DNA from: JACDER01 sp963717765 | GTDB taxonomy: Bacteria > Actinomycetota > Thermoleophilia > Gaiellales > Gaiellaceae | Reading direction: 5' to 3' | DNA: 64,000 nucleotides | Assembly: GCA_963717765.1 (NCBI GenBank) | Contig: CAVQWX010000002.1 | Coordinates: 434,001 to 498,000, forward strand | Part shown: positions 1 to 10,014 of the stretch, piece after piece | Layout of the letters: each line of letters opens with the position of its first letter | Numbering within the stretch: position 1 is the stretch's first letter | Translations under genes and position numbers: made by a program | Notes under the pieces: model-generated | Database searches by the model: none | What the model was told of the DNA's origin: nothing | Seen by the model: the letters and a program-made list of their open reading frames with translations, nothing else

Positions 1-1513
1 CTCGACTCTCGCGGATGACGGTCACCTTCACCTGACCCGGATACTCGAGCTGGTCCTCGATCGCGCGTGCGATCTCGTGCGATAGCAGGACGGCGCCGTC
101 GTCGTCCACTTCGGCCGGCTTCACCATCACGCGGATCTCGCGGCCGGCCTGGAGGGCGTACGCCCGCTCGACTCCGGTCTTCTGCATCGCGATCTCCTCG
201 AGCGCCTCGAGTCGCTTGATGTAGCCCTCCAGGCTCTCGCCGCGCGCGCCCGGCCGGGAAGCGGAGATCGCATCGGCGGCGATGAGCAGCACAGCCTCGA
301 CCGTCTGCGGCTGCACCTCGTAGTGGTGCGCCTCGATGGCGTGGACGACGCCCTGCGACTCGCCGTAGCGACGGGCCAGCTGCGTGGAGATCGCGGCATG
401 GGATCCTTCGATCTCGTGCGTCATTGCCTTGCCGAGGTCGTGCATGAGCGCGGCGCGCTTGGCCGTCTTGACGCTCGCTTCGAGCTCGGCGGCCATGATC
501 CCCGCCAGGTGGACGACCTCGAGCGTATGCCTGAGGACGTTCTGGCCGTAGCTCGTCCTGTACTTCAGCCGCCCCAGGATCTTCACCAGGTCCTCGTGGA
601 CATCCCCGCAGTTGGCTTCGAAGACAGCCTGCTCGCCGGCGGCCACGATGTGCTCCTCGAGCTCGGCCTTGGACTGGTAGTACATCTCCTCGATCCGGGC
701 GGGATGGATGCGGCCGTCCTCGATCAGCTTCGCCAGCGTGATCCGCGCGACCTCTCGGCGCACTCCGTCGAACGACGACAGAACGACCGCCTGTGGCGTG
801 TCGTCGATGATGATCTCGACGCCGGTGAGGCTCTCGAGGGCACGGATGTTGCGGCCCTCCTTGCCGATGATGCGCCCCTTCATGTCGTCGGACGGGAGCT
901 CGACCACCGACACCGTCGTCTCGGCCGCATGGCTCGCTGCCACGCGCTGGAGCGCGTCGGCGACGAGGTTGCGCGCTCGCCGCTTCGCCTCGATGCGGGC
1001 CTCTTCCTCCTCCTGGCGGACCCGGCGCGCGAGCTCATGGCGGATCAGCTCCTCGGAGCGGCGGAGCAGGTGGCGCTTCGCCTCCTCGACGGTCATTCCG
1101 GCGATGTGCTGGAGCTCGGCGACCTCGCGTTCGCGCGTCTCCTTGATCTCCTCCTGCAGCGCCTTTACGTGGGTCTCGCGGTCGGTGACGCCTTGTTCGC
1201 GCCGCTCGAGCTCGGTCAGACGGCGCTCGAGCTCTTCTTCCCGCGCGCGCGCGCGCTCATCGGCCTTGCCCATGCGCGAGCGGTGGCCGTTCAGCTCACG
1301 CTCCACCTCCGCGCGCAGCCGCACCGCGTCTTCGCGGGCCGCGATTTCAGCCTCCCGGCGCGTCGTCTCGGCGTCGCGCTCGGCTTGATCGAGCAGCAGC
1401 TTGCGGTTCCGCTGCGCCGCGCCGAGCGAGGTCGATCCGAGCAGCTTGCCCGCCACCGCGGCCGCGACCGTTCCCACAACGAGCCCCACCAGGATTCCAA
1501 TGGCGACGAACAT
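1..1513 (-). CDS. rny: Ribonuclease Y (3' end cut by the window edge)
   Basis: Membrane-anchored endoribonuclease that starts mRNA decay. The start is ATG at 1513; 504 codons are visible and the frame is still open at base 1, ending in VTVIRES, close to the usual C-terminus, so only a few residues are missing. Residues 2-25 form a hydrophobic anchor, followed by a long charged coiled coil to about residue 190. A KH domain follows with GRIIGKEGRNIRALE near residue 211, then an HD phosphohydrolase domain with HDLGKA near residue 355. The gene lies downstream of recX on the same strand across a 229-base gap that holds a small hairpin. The identification rests on the combination of anchor, coiled coil, KH and HD domains, which is specific to this family. 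Confidence 0.95.
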   Translation of the reverse strand, partial: MFVAIGILVGLVVGTVAAAVAGKLLGSTSLGAAQRNRKLLLDQAERDAETTRREAEIAAREDAVRLRAEVERELNGHRSRMGKADERARAREEELERRLTELERREQGVTDRETHVKALQEEIKETREREVAELQHIAGMTVEEAKRHLLRRSEELIRHELARRVRQEEEEARIEAKRRARNLVADALQRVAASHAAETTVSVVELPSDDMKGRIIGKEGRNIRALESLTGVEIIIDDTPQAVVLSSFDGVRREVARITLAKLIEDGRIHPARIEEMYYQSKAELEEHIVAAGEQAVFEANCGDVHEDLVKILGRLKYRTSYGQNVLRHTLEVVHLAGIMAAELEASVKTAKRAALMHDLGKAMTHEIEGSHAAISTQLARRYGESQGVVHAIEAHHYEVQPQTVEAVLLIAADAISASRPGARGESLEGYIKRLEALEEIAMQKTGVERAYALQAGREIRVMVKPAEVDDDGAVLLSHEIARAIEDQLEYPGQVKVTVIRESR

Positions 1514-1561
1514 GGCTCCGCTCCTGTCTTGTCCGGCCAAGGGGGCCGGAGGATCGGTTGT

Positions 1562-1580
1562 CCACGGTTGAGAACCGTGG
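1562..1580 (-). other. Small perfect hairpin in the rny leader
   Basis: An inverted repeat with an 8-bp stem (CCACGGTT / AACCGTGG) and a 3-nt loop lies 50 bases upstream of the rny start. There is no T-run, so it is not a convincing terminator; it may be an mRNA structure in the RNase Y leader. The rest of the recX-rny gap (1514-1742) shows no gene. Confidence 0.4.
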
Positions 1581-1742
1581 CGGTGCCCATCCGTCATTGA
1601 GCCCGCGCAGGGCCGTTCCCGAATTCGGCGGTGCTAGCTCGGCCGTCTCCCTGGGACGAATCGCGATGTGTGCTGGATCATCGGGTGGTCTGGATCGATT
1701 CGGAAATGCGCTCTATGCAGGAAAAATGAGGATGAAGCACGT

Positions 1743-2324
1743 TCATCCTAGCACCTCTCCCGCAGCCGACTCGACGGCGGCCTCGCCGAAGCCCTTGCGT
1801 GCCAGGAAGCGCGCCGTCGCCGGGGAGCGTCCCCGGGAGGCGACGATTCGCTCCGCGCGCGCGGTCTCGGGCTCGAGGCCGGCGACGGCTTCTTCGACCA
1901 GATCCGGCTCCACTCCGTACTCTCCGAGGTCAAACCTGATGGCTGCGTCCCCGAGGCAGCGGCCCGCCAGCGCGAGCGCGCGGTTCCGCGCAAAGCGGCC
2001 GTCGTCGACGAGACCCGCGCCCTGGAGCGTGGACAGGGCCCTGGCCCGGTCGGCCGCTCGGATCCCGCGCCGCTCGAGCCGCACGTCCAGCGCCCGGGCC
2101 GGGAGGTCGCGCGCGCGCAGGGTGCGGCCCGCCGCTGCAAGCGCCTGGGCGCGGCGCCGTTCGCGCGCGACCTCGCGCAGCCGCGGACGGTCTAGCTCGG
2201 TACCGGGCGTGAGGCTGGCCCGGACGATCACGTCCTCGGGCAGCTCTCGCCAGTCGTGACCGTCGATCTGGACGAGCACGCGGCCGCCGCGGCGCGCCCT
2301 CAGAGCGGTGACCTTCGGCGCCAT
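1743..2324 (-). CDS. recX: Regulatory protein RecX
   Basis: RecX modulates RecA filament growth. The chosen ATG at 2324 lies 4 bases past the recA stop and gives 193 aa (MAPKVTALRARR...); the frame is open further upstream only because it runs into recA. The C-terminal two thirds carry the three-helix repeats typical of RecX, including DDGRFARNRALALAGR and a final repeat ending FLARKGFGEAAVESA. The N-terminal 60 residues form a basic strand-rich extension (RGGRVLVQIDGHDW). Position directly after recA is the classical arrangement and suggests co-transcription. The sequence is divergent, but context and the repeat pattern agree. Confidence 0.88.
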   Translation of the reverse strand: MAPKVTALRARRGGRVLVQIDGHDWRELPEDVIVRASLTPGTELDRPRLREVARERRRAQALAAAGRTLRARDLPARALDVRLERRGIRAADRARALSTLQGAGLVDDGRFARNRALALAGRCLGDAAIRFDLGEYGVEPDLVEEAVAGLEPETARAERIVASRGRSPATARFLARKGFGEAAVESAAGEVLG

Positions 2325-2328
2325 TCTT

Positions 2329-4488
2329 CTAGTCGGCCGCCGCGACCTCCTCGCGCGCTTTCGCCGCGTCCTCGGCGCCAGCCGCGGGCAGGAGGCGGGC
2401 CGAGACGGCCTGCTCGGGCCCGAGCTCGGCCTGGAGGCGGGAGACGATCGCGTCGGAGACATCCGGATGCTCGCGGAGGAACGCGGCCGCGTTCTGCCGC
2501 CCCTGGCCGAGCCGTTCCTCGCCGAAGCTGAAGTACGAGCCGGACTTCTGGACGATCTTCCGCTCGAGCGCGGAGTCGAGCACCGTCCCTTCCCAGTTGA
2601 TCCCGGAGCCGTAGATGATGTCGAACTCGGCCTGCTTGAACGGTGGCGCGACCTTGTTCTTGACCACCTTGACGCGCACGCGGTTCCCCACGGCCTCGAC
2701 GCCTTCCTTGAGCGTCTCGATCCGCCGGATGTCGAGCCTTACCGAGGCATAGAACTTGAGCGCACGGCCGCCGGGGGTCGTCTCCGGCGAGTTGTGAACG
2801 ACGACATGGTCGACCAAGTACGTGTGGTTGTCCTCGATCTCGAGGTCGAACCGCGTCCTCTTTCGTGGAAGGGCCGGCTGGACGTACTTCCGGGCGACGC
2901 GCATCGGAACCGCACGCAGCTGCGTGCGCGAGGCCAGTCGCGTTCCGTTCAGATGGGCGTCACTCATATCCGGCTGCCAGCCGAACCGGCCTCGGACGGA
3001 CGGGTGCAGCTTGTAGTCCATCGATGGGTGGATGTACGGCGCGATCCGCTCGTGGAACCGCTGCGTCCGCTCGCCGCTGAACAGAAGGCCCCTCGTTGTG
3101 ACCGTTGGTCGGCCCATGCCGAGCTCCTCGCAGCGTCGGGCCAGACGCTCTCGTCCTTCCGGCGAGAGTCCCTTTGCGCAGATCTCGGCCTTTCCGTGGC
3201 CCCAACGCTCATACGAACCGGAGAACGTCCCATCGTCGAGATACCACACGGCGATCGCCCGCTCGTCCATCGACGAGGCGATCTGCTCGCTGACGGCGCT
3301 CTTGGTTCCCGATGCGATGTACACAGCCTCGCGAAGAGGCATGAGTTGATGCATCGGAATCGTGTCGAAGCCCGAGCCGACCCCGGTTGGAGTCACGGAG
3401 CGGGCAAATGGGGCGAGCATCTCGTGCTTCCACTCGAGGTACTCGGCCTGGGCGGGACCGTGGCCGACCCGGAACGTTGCTTTGTGATCCGAGGTCTGAC
3501 GCAAGGAACCGTCGCCTAGCAACCCCCCGAGGATGACCTGCTCCTGATCCTCCGTGAGTGCGTAGTGCTTGACCGCGACGAGCACTTCGTCGCCTTCCTC
3601 GATCTGGCCGGCCATGCGCTCTCCGCTCGCCGTGAAAATCAGATGGTTGGGCGTGCAGGCAAACTTCCGCCGACCTGAGCCGCCCGCGGCCTCGACCTCG
3701 AATCTGAGCCATTCATCGGTCTGGCCGTTGTTGAAGTAGTGCTTGATCTTCTTCGGCGAGATCTGGCCCGTCTTCGGGTTCATGGACAGAACCTCGACGG
3801 GGAGACGCTGGTTCACGATCTTGCCGATCTTCTCCGTGGTTCCATCCGCCAGGACGACGCGAGCCTGATAGGGGAAGCATCCAAACATTACCCCGATCTT
3901 CTCGCGCAACTGGTTGGTGAACAGGCAGATGGTGTCGGTGCGGTTGAGCGTCCCGGCGAGCTTGCGGAGGGCCTGGCTCATCAATCGCGCCTGGAGGCCG
4001 ACGTGCGTGTCGCCCATCTCGCCCTCGATCTCGGCCTTCGGCGTCAGCGCCGCGACCGAGTCGACGGCGACCACGTCCAGCGCGCCCGAGCGCACGAGCA
4101 GCTCGGCGATCTCGAGCGCCTGCTCCCCCGTGTCCGGCTGGGAAACGAGCAGGTCGTCGATGTTGACGCCGATCCGCTTCGCGTACTGCGGATCCATCGC
4201 GTGCTCGGCGTCGATGAAGGCGCAGATGCCGCCGCGCCGCTGAGCCTCGGCGATGACGTGGTAAACGAGCGTCGTCTTGCCCGAGGACTCGGGGCCGAAG
4301 ACCTCGACGATCCGTCCACGCGGCAGCCCGCCGATCCCCAACGCGAGGTCGAGTGAGAGCGATCCGGTCGAGATGGCCGCGATCTGGACCTGCGCCTGAT
4401 CGTTCATCTTCATGACCGATCCCTTGCCGAACTGTCGCTCGATCTGACCGAGTGCCGCGTCGAGAGCCTGCTCGCGATCCACCTTCAT
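2329..4488 (-). CDS. recA: Recombinase RecA precursor carrying an intein
   Basis: DNA strand-exchange ATPase and LexA co-protease. The 719-aa precursor contains the N-extein (residues 1-203), an intein (204-566) and the C-extein (567-719), which would splice to a 356-aa RecA. Walker A GPESSGKT is at residues 65-72, and the loop region REKIGVMFG continues after the intein as SPETTPGGRALKFYAS. ATG at 4488 overlaps the thpR stop (ATGA). The Shine-Dalgarno AGGAGG touches this ATG directly, and a GTG two codons later (4482) has better spacing (6 nt), so translation may begin there. No LexA box is visible close upstream; recA lies inside the cinA-thpR-recA-recX string and probably shares its transcript. 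Confidence 0.97.
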   Translation of the reverse strand: MKVDREQALDAALGQIERQFGKGSVMKMNDQAQVQIAAISTGSLSLDLALGIGGLPRGRIVEVFGPESSGKTTLVYHVIAEAQRRGGICAFIDAEHAMDPQYAKRIGVNIDDLLVSQPDTGEQALEIAELLVRSGALDVVAVDSVAALTPKAEIEGEMGDTHVGLQARLMSQALRKLAGTLNRTDTICLFTNQLREKIGVMFGCFPYQARVVLADGTTEKIGKIVNQRLPVEVLSMNPKTGQISPKKIKHYFNNGQTDEWLRFEVEAAGGSGRRKFACTPNHLIFTASGERMAGQIEEGDEVLVAVKHYALTEDQEQVILGGLLGDGSLRQTSDHKATFRVGHGPAQAEYLEWKHEMLAPFARSVTPTGVGSGFDTIPMHQLMPLREAVYIASGTKSAVSEQIASSMDERAIAVWYLDDGTFSGSYERWGHGKAEICAKGLSPEGRERLARRCEELGMGRPTVTTRGLLFSGERTQRFHERIAPYIHPSMDYKLHPSVRGRFGWQPDMSDAHLNGTRLASRTQLRAVPMRVARKYVQPALPRKRTRFDLEIEDNHTYLVDHVVVHNSPETTPGGRALKFYASVRLDIRRIETLKEGVEAVGNRVRVKVVKNKVAPPFKQAEFDIIYGSGINWEGTVLDSALERKIVQKSGSYFSFGEERLGQGRQNAAAFLREHPDVSDAIVSRLQAELGPEQAVSARLLPAAGAEDAAKAREEVAAAD
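2791..3879 (-). mobile_element. RecA intein with LAGLIDADG homing endonuclease
   Basis: This is an in-frame insertion of 363 residues within recA. It starts with Cys (CFPYQARVVLADG), has the block-B motif TPNH at intein positions 76-79, two dodecapeptide endonuclease motifs (ILGGLLGDG and AVWYLDDGTF, precursor residues about 319-327 and 412-422), and ends VDHVVVHN followed by extein Ser. These are the splicing residues of a class 1 intein with a +1 Ser, and both endonuclease Asp residues are present, so splicing and homing both look intact. The insertion point (IGVMFG^SPET) is the site used by the Mycobacterium leprae RecA intein, not the M. tuberculosis one. All residues named were read from the translation; activity is inferred. 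Confidence 0.96.
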
Positions 4489-5063
4489 CCTCCTCCTAGA
4501 CGGACGGTTTCGAGAGCCTCGTACTGCGCTCCGCCCCGGCGCAGCAGGGAATGGTAGACAGCGGCTTCGGACGGACTGACCTCGCCCAAGTCGGGCAGCG
4601 GTGGACGGAGCCGTGGCGGCCGGCGGAAGCGGACGACGGTCGCGTGCGGAAGCCAGGGGCGCTTCTCGCGCTCGTACACGCCGAGTGTCTCGAGGCGCCT
4701 GTGCAGGTCACCGGCGAGCGCGGCCGCATGCCGGTTCTCTTCCTCGAAGACGAGCATCCCTACGCTCCGGGTCTCGCGGTAGCGGCGGAGCGTGAGCGTG
4801 GGAGTGGCAGCCGTGGCCGCGGCTTCGCGCAGGCCCCGCGCGATCCCCTCCAGCTCGCCGGCGGGGAAATGGCCGAGGAAGGCGAGCGTGATGTGGAGGT
4901 TCTCGCGCGGGACGATCCGGACCTCCGGGAGGCCGTCGAAGGTTGCGTGCTGCCAATCCCCAAGGCGCGTGAGCGTCTCGTCGGGAAGGCGAAGACCGAT
5001 GAAGAGCCTGATCCGCTCATCTCCGCCGAAGCTACCCGAGGAGGTGTCACCGCTCTGTGCCAA
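4485..5063 (-). CDS. thpR: RNA 2',3'-cyclic phosphodiesterase (2H family)
   Basis: Two-histidine phosphoesterase of the ThpR/LigT family, which acts on RNA 2',3'-cyclic phosphate ends. The two catalytic HxT motifs are visible: HITLAF at about residue 57 and HATVVRF at about residue 140. No ATG or GTG exists in frame near the expected N-terminus (RIRLFIGLRLP); the best start is TTG at 5063, giving 192 aa and a 17-base overlap with the end of cinA. The stop overlaps the recA ATG. The cinA-thpR-recA order is common in actinobacteria and firmicutes. The start is the only uncertain part. Confidence 0.88.
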   Translation of the reverse strand: MAQSGDTSSGSFGGDERIRLFIGLRLPDETLTRLGDWQHATFDGLPEVRIVPRENLHITLAFLGHFPAGELEGIARGLREAAATAATPTLTLRRYRETRSVGMLVFEEENRHAAALAGDLHRRLETLGVYEREKRPWLPHATVVRFRRPPRLRPPLPDLGEVSPSEAAVYHSLLRRGGAQYEALETVRLGGG

Positions 5064-6279
5064 GAATCTGCCGAACCAGGTGCAGCGCCATGATCGCCGC
5101 GCGTCGACGGATGACCGCCCGGTCGCCGGGGAGCTGGAAATGGATGCCGCGTCCGCCATCCGGTCCGCGTGCGTCCGCGTACACCGTCCCCACAGGCTTG
5201 TCCGGCGTCCCCCCGCCCGGTCCCGCGACGCCCGTGTCGGCCACGGCGAGGTCCGCGCCGAGCCGCTCCCGTGCTCCTGCTGCCATTGCTTGCGCCACTT
5301 CCCCGGAGACCGCCCCGTACTCCTCGATCAGCACGGCCGGTACGCCCAGCTGCTCGACTTTGACCTCGTTCGCGTACGCGACGATCCCACCGAGGAAGAC
5401 GTCGCTCGATCCGGGAATCGCCGTCAGCAGCTCGGCCACGAGCCCTCCCGTCGCGGACTCCGCGGTGGCGAGCGTCAGCCCGCGCGCCCGGCACTCGGCC
5501 AGAACGATCTTCGCTACCGGCCGCTCGTCCTCGGAGAACAGGTACTCGGCCAGCTCGCGGCGCAGCACGCCGGAGAGCTCCTCGCCCGCACCGACGAGAT
5601 CGACGTGAATCTCGAAGTCGCGGGCGCAGACGGTCGCCTCCACCCCGGTCCCCTCGCCGCCGGCGTCCGCGAGCACGCGCGCCACTGCCGACTCACTCAC
5701 GCCGTAGAAGCGCAGGGTGCGGCGAAGCGGCGGTGCCGCACGCGCGAGGACACGTCGGACGGGCTCACTCTCCACCGCGCTCGCCCACAGCCGCTGCAAC
5801 TCGTTCGGCGGCCCGGGTAGGGCGACGGCGACACACGTTCCGGTGTCCAGGACGACGCCCGGCGCGGTTCCGGCGAGGCCGAGGGACAGTGCGCCTTCCG
5901 GGAGCGATGCCTGCTTGGTCACCCCCGGCGCGAACTCTCCATAAGGCCGGTGCAGCCGCTCGGCGATGCGGCGCGACACGCCTTCGATCTCGTTTTCGAG
6001 TGCGTGGTCCACGATGAGCTCACGCCCGGCGGCGCGCGCGAGGAGCTCGACCGTGCGGTCGTCGTGCGTCGGCCCCAGGCCACCCGACACGACGAGGAGA
6101 TCGGCGCGCAGTCCCTCCTCCAGGGCCGCGAAGAGCTCCTCGGGCCGGTCGCCGACGATCGTCACCCGCGCCGCCTCGAGCCCCAGTGCGTGGAGCTCCC
6201 GTGCGACGAACGGGCCGTTCAGGTCGTTCCGGTCACCGCGGACGAGCTCGGTTCCGGTGACGACGACGGCGGTCCGCAC
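5047..6279 (-). CDS. cinA: CinA: competence/damage-inducible protein, nicotinamide-nucleotide amidohydrolase
   Basis: The 410-aa protein has two domains. Residues 1-170 form a molybdopterin-binding-like (MoCF) domain with SGGLGPTHDDRT. The C-terminal CinA/PncC domain (about 250-405) carries ATAESATGG and TGVAGPGGGTPDKPVG, the nucleotide and amidase motifs of NMN deamidases that recycle NMN to NaMN. The GTG start at 6279 overlaps the stop of the RodZ-like gene (TAGTG). It lies upstream of thpR and recA as in many Gram-positive genomes, where it may be co-expressed with recA. The length is normal for the family. Confidence 0.95.
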   Translation of the reverse strand: MRTAVVVTGTELVRGDRNDLNGPFVARELHALGLEAARVTIVGDRPEELFAALEEGLRADLLVVSGGLGPTHDDRTVELLARAAGRELIVDHALENEIEGVSRRIAERLHRPYGEFAPGVTKQASLPEGALSLGLAGTAPGVVLDTGTCVAVALPGPPNELQRLWASAVESEPVRRVLARAAPPLRRTLRFYGVSESAVARVLADAGGEGTGVEATVCARDFEIHVDLVGAGEELSGVLRRELAEYLFSEDERPVAKIVLAECRARGLTLATAESATGGLVAELLTAIPGSSDVFLGGIVAYANEVKVEQLGVPAVLIEEYGAVSGEVAQAMAAGARERLGADLAVADTGVAGPGGGTPDKPVGTVYADARGPDGGRGIHFQLPGDRAVIRRRAAIMALHLVRQILGTER

Positions 6280-6998
6280 TAAGACGCGAGCTGCAAGCGC
6301 CCGCCGGGCGAGACCACCACCACGCGCGGATGCCCCGTGCCGGGAAGCGCCCGCTGCGTGCCGTTCACGCTCATGATGACGTTCGCCGGCGCGTCGATCC
6401 GCAGCCAGATCTTGCGGCTCCGGAAGTTCTGGATCTTTCCGGGCTCCAGCGTGCCCGCCCACAGCTGCCGCCCGCCGGGCGAGGCTACGCGCGCCACGAC
6501 GTACGACCCGTAGCCGTGTGTCGACTGGATCTGCACGGAGACTCTGCGTGCCCTGGGGTGGAGCGTCTGAGTGTGCTTCTTCGTCTGCCCGGAAGTCTGC
6601 TGGGCCGGCGTGTCCGAGCCGCCAGTGAACTTGAAGGCCGCTATGACGAGGGCCGTGAGCACGGCGATTCCGGCGATGACTGCCAGGACAACACCGCTCG
6701 CGAGCCTGCGTTCCTGCCCTTCTGGCTGGCGGACAGACGCGCGCAGTGGGCTCTCCTCCTCCAGCCCGACGTAGCGCGAGTTGTACTCGTCCACGTACAG
6801 CTGGCCGTCGAGGCCGAGGTACTCCGCGTACGTGCGGAGAAACCCTTTGACGTAGGTCTGTGCGGGCAGGAGGTCGAACTCCTCGTCCTCGAGCGCACGG
6901 AGGTACTTGCTCCGGACCTTGGTCGCATACTCGATCTCGGGGAACTCGAGCCCCTGGCGCAGCCGCGCCTCACGCAGGCTGTTCCCGATCTCGAACAT
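6279..6998 (-). CDS. RodZ-like helix-turn-helix membrane protein
   Basis: This 239-aa protein has an N-terminal helix-turn-helix (about residues 5-70, GNSLREARLRQGLEFPEIEY), a conserved segment ending FLRTYAEYLGLD, one transmembrane helix (about 102-122, VVLAVIAGIAVLTALVIAAF) and a C-terminal beta-rich domain of the RodZ C-terminal type (RKIWLRIDAPANVIMSVNG). RodZ links MreB to the cell envelope in rods; in actinobacteria the family often sits next to cinA/pgsA/recA, as here. Whether this organism has MreB cannot be seen from the window. ATG at 6998 is 15 bases downstream of the kinase stop. Confidence 0.85.
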   Translation of the reverse strand: MFEIGNSLREARLRQGLEFPEIEYATKVRSKYLRALEDEEFDLLPAQTYVKGFLRTYAEYLGLDGQLYVDEYNSRYVGLEEESPLRASVRQPEGQERRLASGVVLAVIAGIAVLTALVIAAFKFTGGSDTPAQQTSGQTKKHTQTLHPRARRVSVQIQSTHGYGSYVVARVASPGGRQLWAGTLEPGKIQNFRSRKIWLRIDAPANVIMSVNGTQRALPGTGHPRVVVVSPGGRLQLAS

Positions 6999-7013
6999 GG
7001 GCCTGGAGTCTAG

Positions 7014-9176
<2,163 letters not shown>

Positions 9177-9225
9177 TAGTGCGCCGCCCTGTGGGTACAG
9201 CGCGCCGTATCGGCCGGTTGGTGCA

Positions 9226-9585
9226 CTACCCCACGACCGTGACGACCGGAGGCGGCGGCGGCGGTGGAGGCGGCGGCGGTGGCGGTGGCGGTGGTGGGGG
9301 CGGCGGTGGCGGCGGTGGCGGAGGTGGCCCGACCGGAGGCGGAGGTGGAGGCGGCGGCGGGGGCGGTGGCGTGGCGGCCAGCGCCGGGACCTTCGTGTTG
9401 ACGTTGATCTGCTGTACCGCCGGTGCCGAGCCGGCTCCGGCGACGCCCGCCGGTACCGAGCCGGTGCTGGTCCCGGACGTATCCGACGCCTTGCTCTTGG
9501 TCGAGTGGCCGAGGAAGAACGCAACGGCGAACGCGGCCGCGCCGACGCCCAGTGCGATCAAGACGATACGGGTGGTCTTGCTCAT
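9226..9585 (-). CDS. Single-pass membrane protein with two long polyproline runs
   Basis: This 119-aa protein starts at ATG 9585. It has one N-terminal transmembrane helix (IVLIALGVGAAAFAVAFFLG), a Ser/Gly/Ala spacer with VQQINVNTKVPAL, then 12 consecutive prolines, Val-Gly, 27 consecutive prolines and a short hydrophobic tail ending VVTVVG. I do not recognise a family. Mixed CCN codons encode the prolines, so this is not a single simple triplet repeat. The kinase starts 49 bases downstream, so the two are probably co-transcribed. Translation of such runs would need EF-P. The topology implies a stiff polyproline rod, most likely outside the membrane. The opposite strand reads as polyglycine, which I regard as a shadow. 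Confidence 0.75.
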   Translation of the reverse strand: MSKTTRIVLIALGVGAAAFAVAFFLGHSTKSKASDTSGTSTGSVPAGVAGAGSAPAVQQINVNTKVPALAATPPPPPPPPPPPPVGPPPPPPPPPPPPPPPPPPPPPPPPPPPVVTVVG

Positions 9586-9616
9586 CCGCTAGGGCCGGAT
9601 TGTAGTCGCCTTCACG

Positions 9617-9976
9617 TCAATCGAACAGGAGGAGCAAGCCGAAGAACCCGACCGACAACGCCGCCATCGCGGCCAGGTAGAGACCGAGCAGGCCGAGAAT
9701 CCAGCCTGCGCGGGCGACCCCAATGCCTCCGATCCGGCCCAGGGAGATCTGCGAATGCCTGCGCGCGCTGCGCGAGAGGGACATCGCGACGAGCCCCAGG
9801 ATCGCCGCGGCGGGGACGGCGACCGCGACGTGGATGAGGTCGACCGTCGACGAGTACGCGGCCAGCGCGAGTCCGGCGGGGATCACGAGCACCGCGATCG
9901 CCCCGACGAAGACGGAGGCGCGTGCGCGGTCGTTCGGCTCCGCTCGCGCGGCCCGGATCGAGAGGGCGTCTTGCAC
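9617..9976 (-). CDS. Small membrane protein, DUF4190-like
   Basis: This 119-aa protein starts at GTG 9976. Hydrophobic segments are seen at about 22-40 (VFVGAIAVLVIPAGLALAAY), 50-67 (VAVAVPAAAILGLVAMSL) and 92-117 (WILGLLGLYLAAMAALSVGF). Between them lies a basic loop (SRSARRHSQISLGRIGGIGVARAG) resembling the loop of DUF4190 membrane proteins, which have no firm function. It lies between ftsK (38 bases upstream) and the polyproline protein (31 bases downstream) on the same strand. The coding call rests on high GC3, the membrane pattern and the tight fit between neighbours. Confidence 0.7.
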   Translation of the reverse strand: MQDALSIRAARAEPNDRARASVFVGAIAVLVIPAGLALAAYSSTVDLIHVAVAVPAAAILGLVAMSLSRSARRHSQISLGRIGGIGVARAGWILGLLGLYLAAMAALSVGFFGLLLLFD

Positions 9977-10014
9977 GTGCCGAGTGTAGACGGCCCGCCC
10001 GCCGGCCTCGTCTC

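Noticed and set aside
3209..3712. Separate ORF inside the intein on the minus strand
   Set aside because: It is in a different frame from the intein and lacks motifs; the LAGLIDADG motifs are in the recA frame.
6205..6225. LexA-like GAAC...GTTC within cinA upstream of recA
   Set aside because: The spacer is 5 bases, not 4, and the site lies deep in coding sequence; not a credible SOS box.
5047..6462. Longer CinA starting at 6462
   Set aside because: The extension would lie over the RodZ-like C-terminus; GTG 6279 matches the family N-terminus and overlaps the upstream stop.
9179..9592. Plus-strand polyglycine protein
   Set aside because: It is the complement of the polyproline run; the minus-strand frame has a transmembrane helix, a good ATG and fits the operon, whereas the plus frame has none of these.
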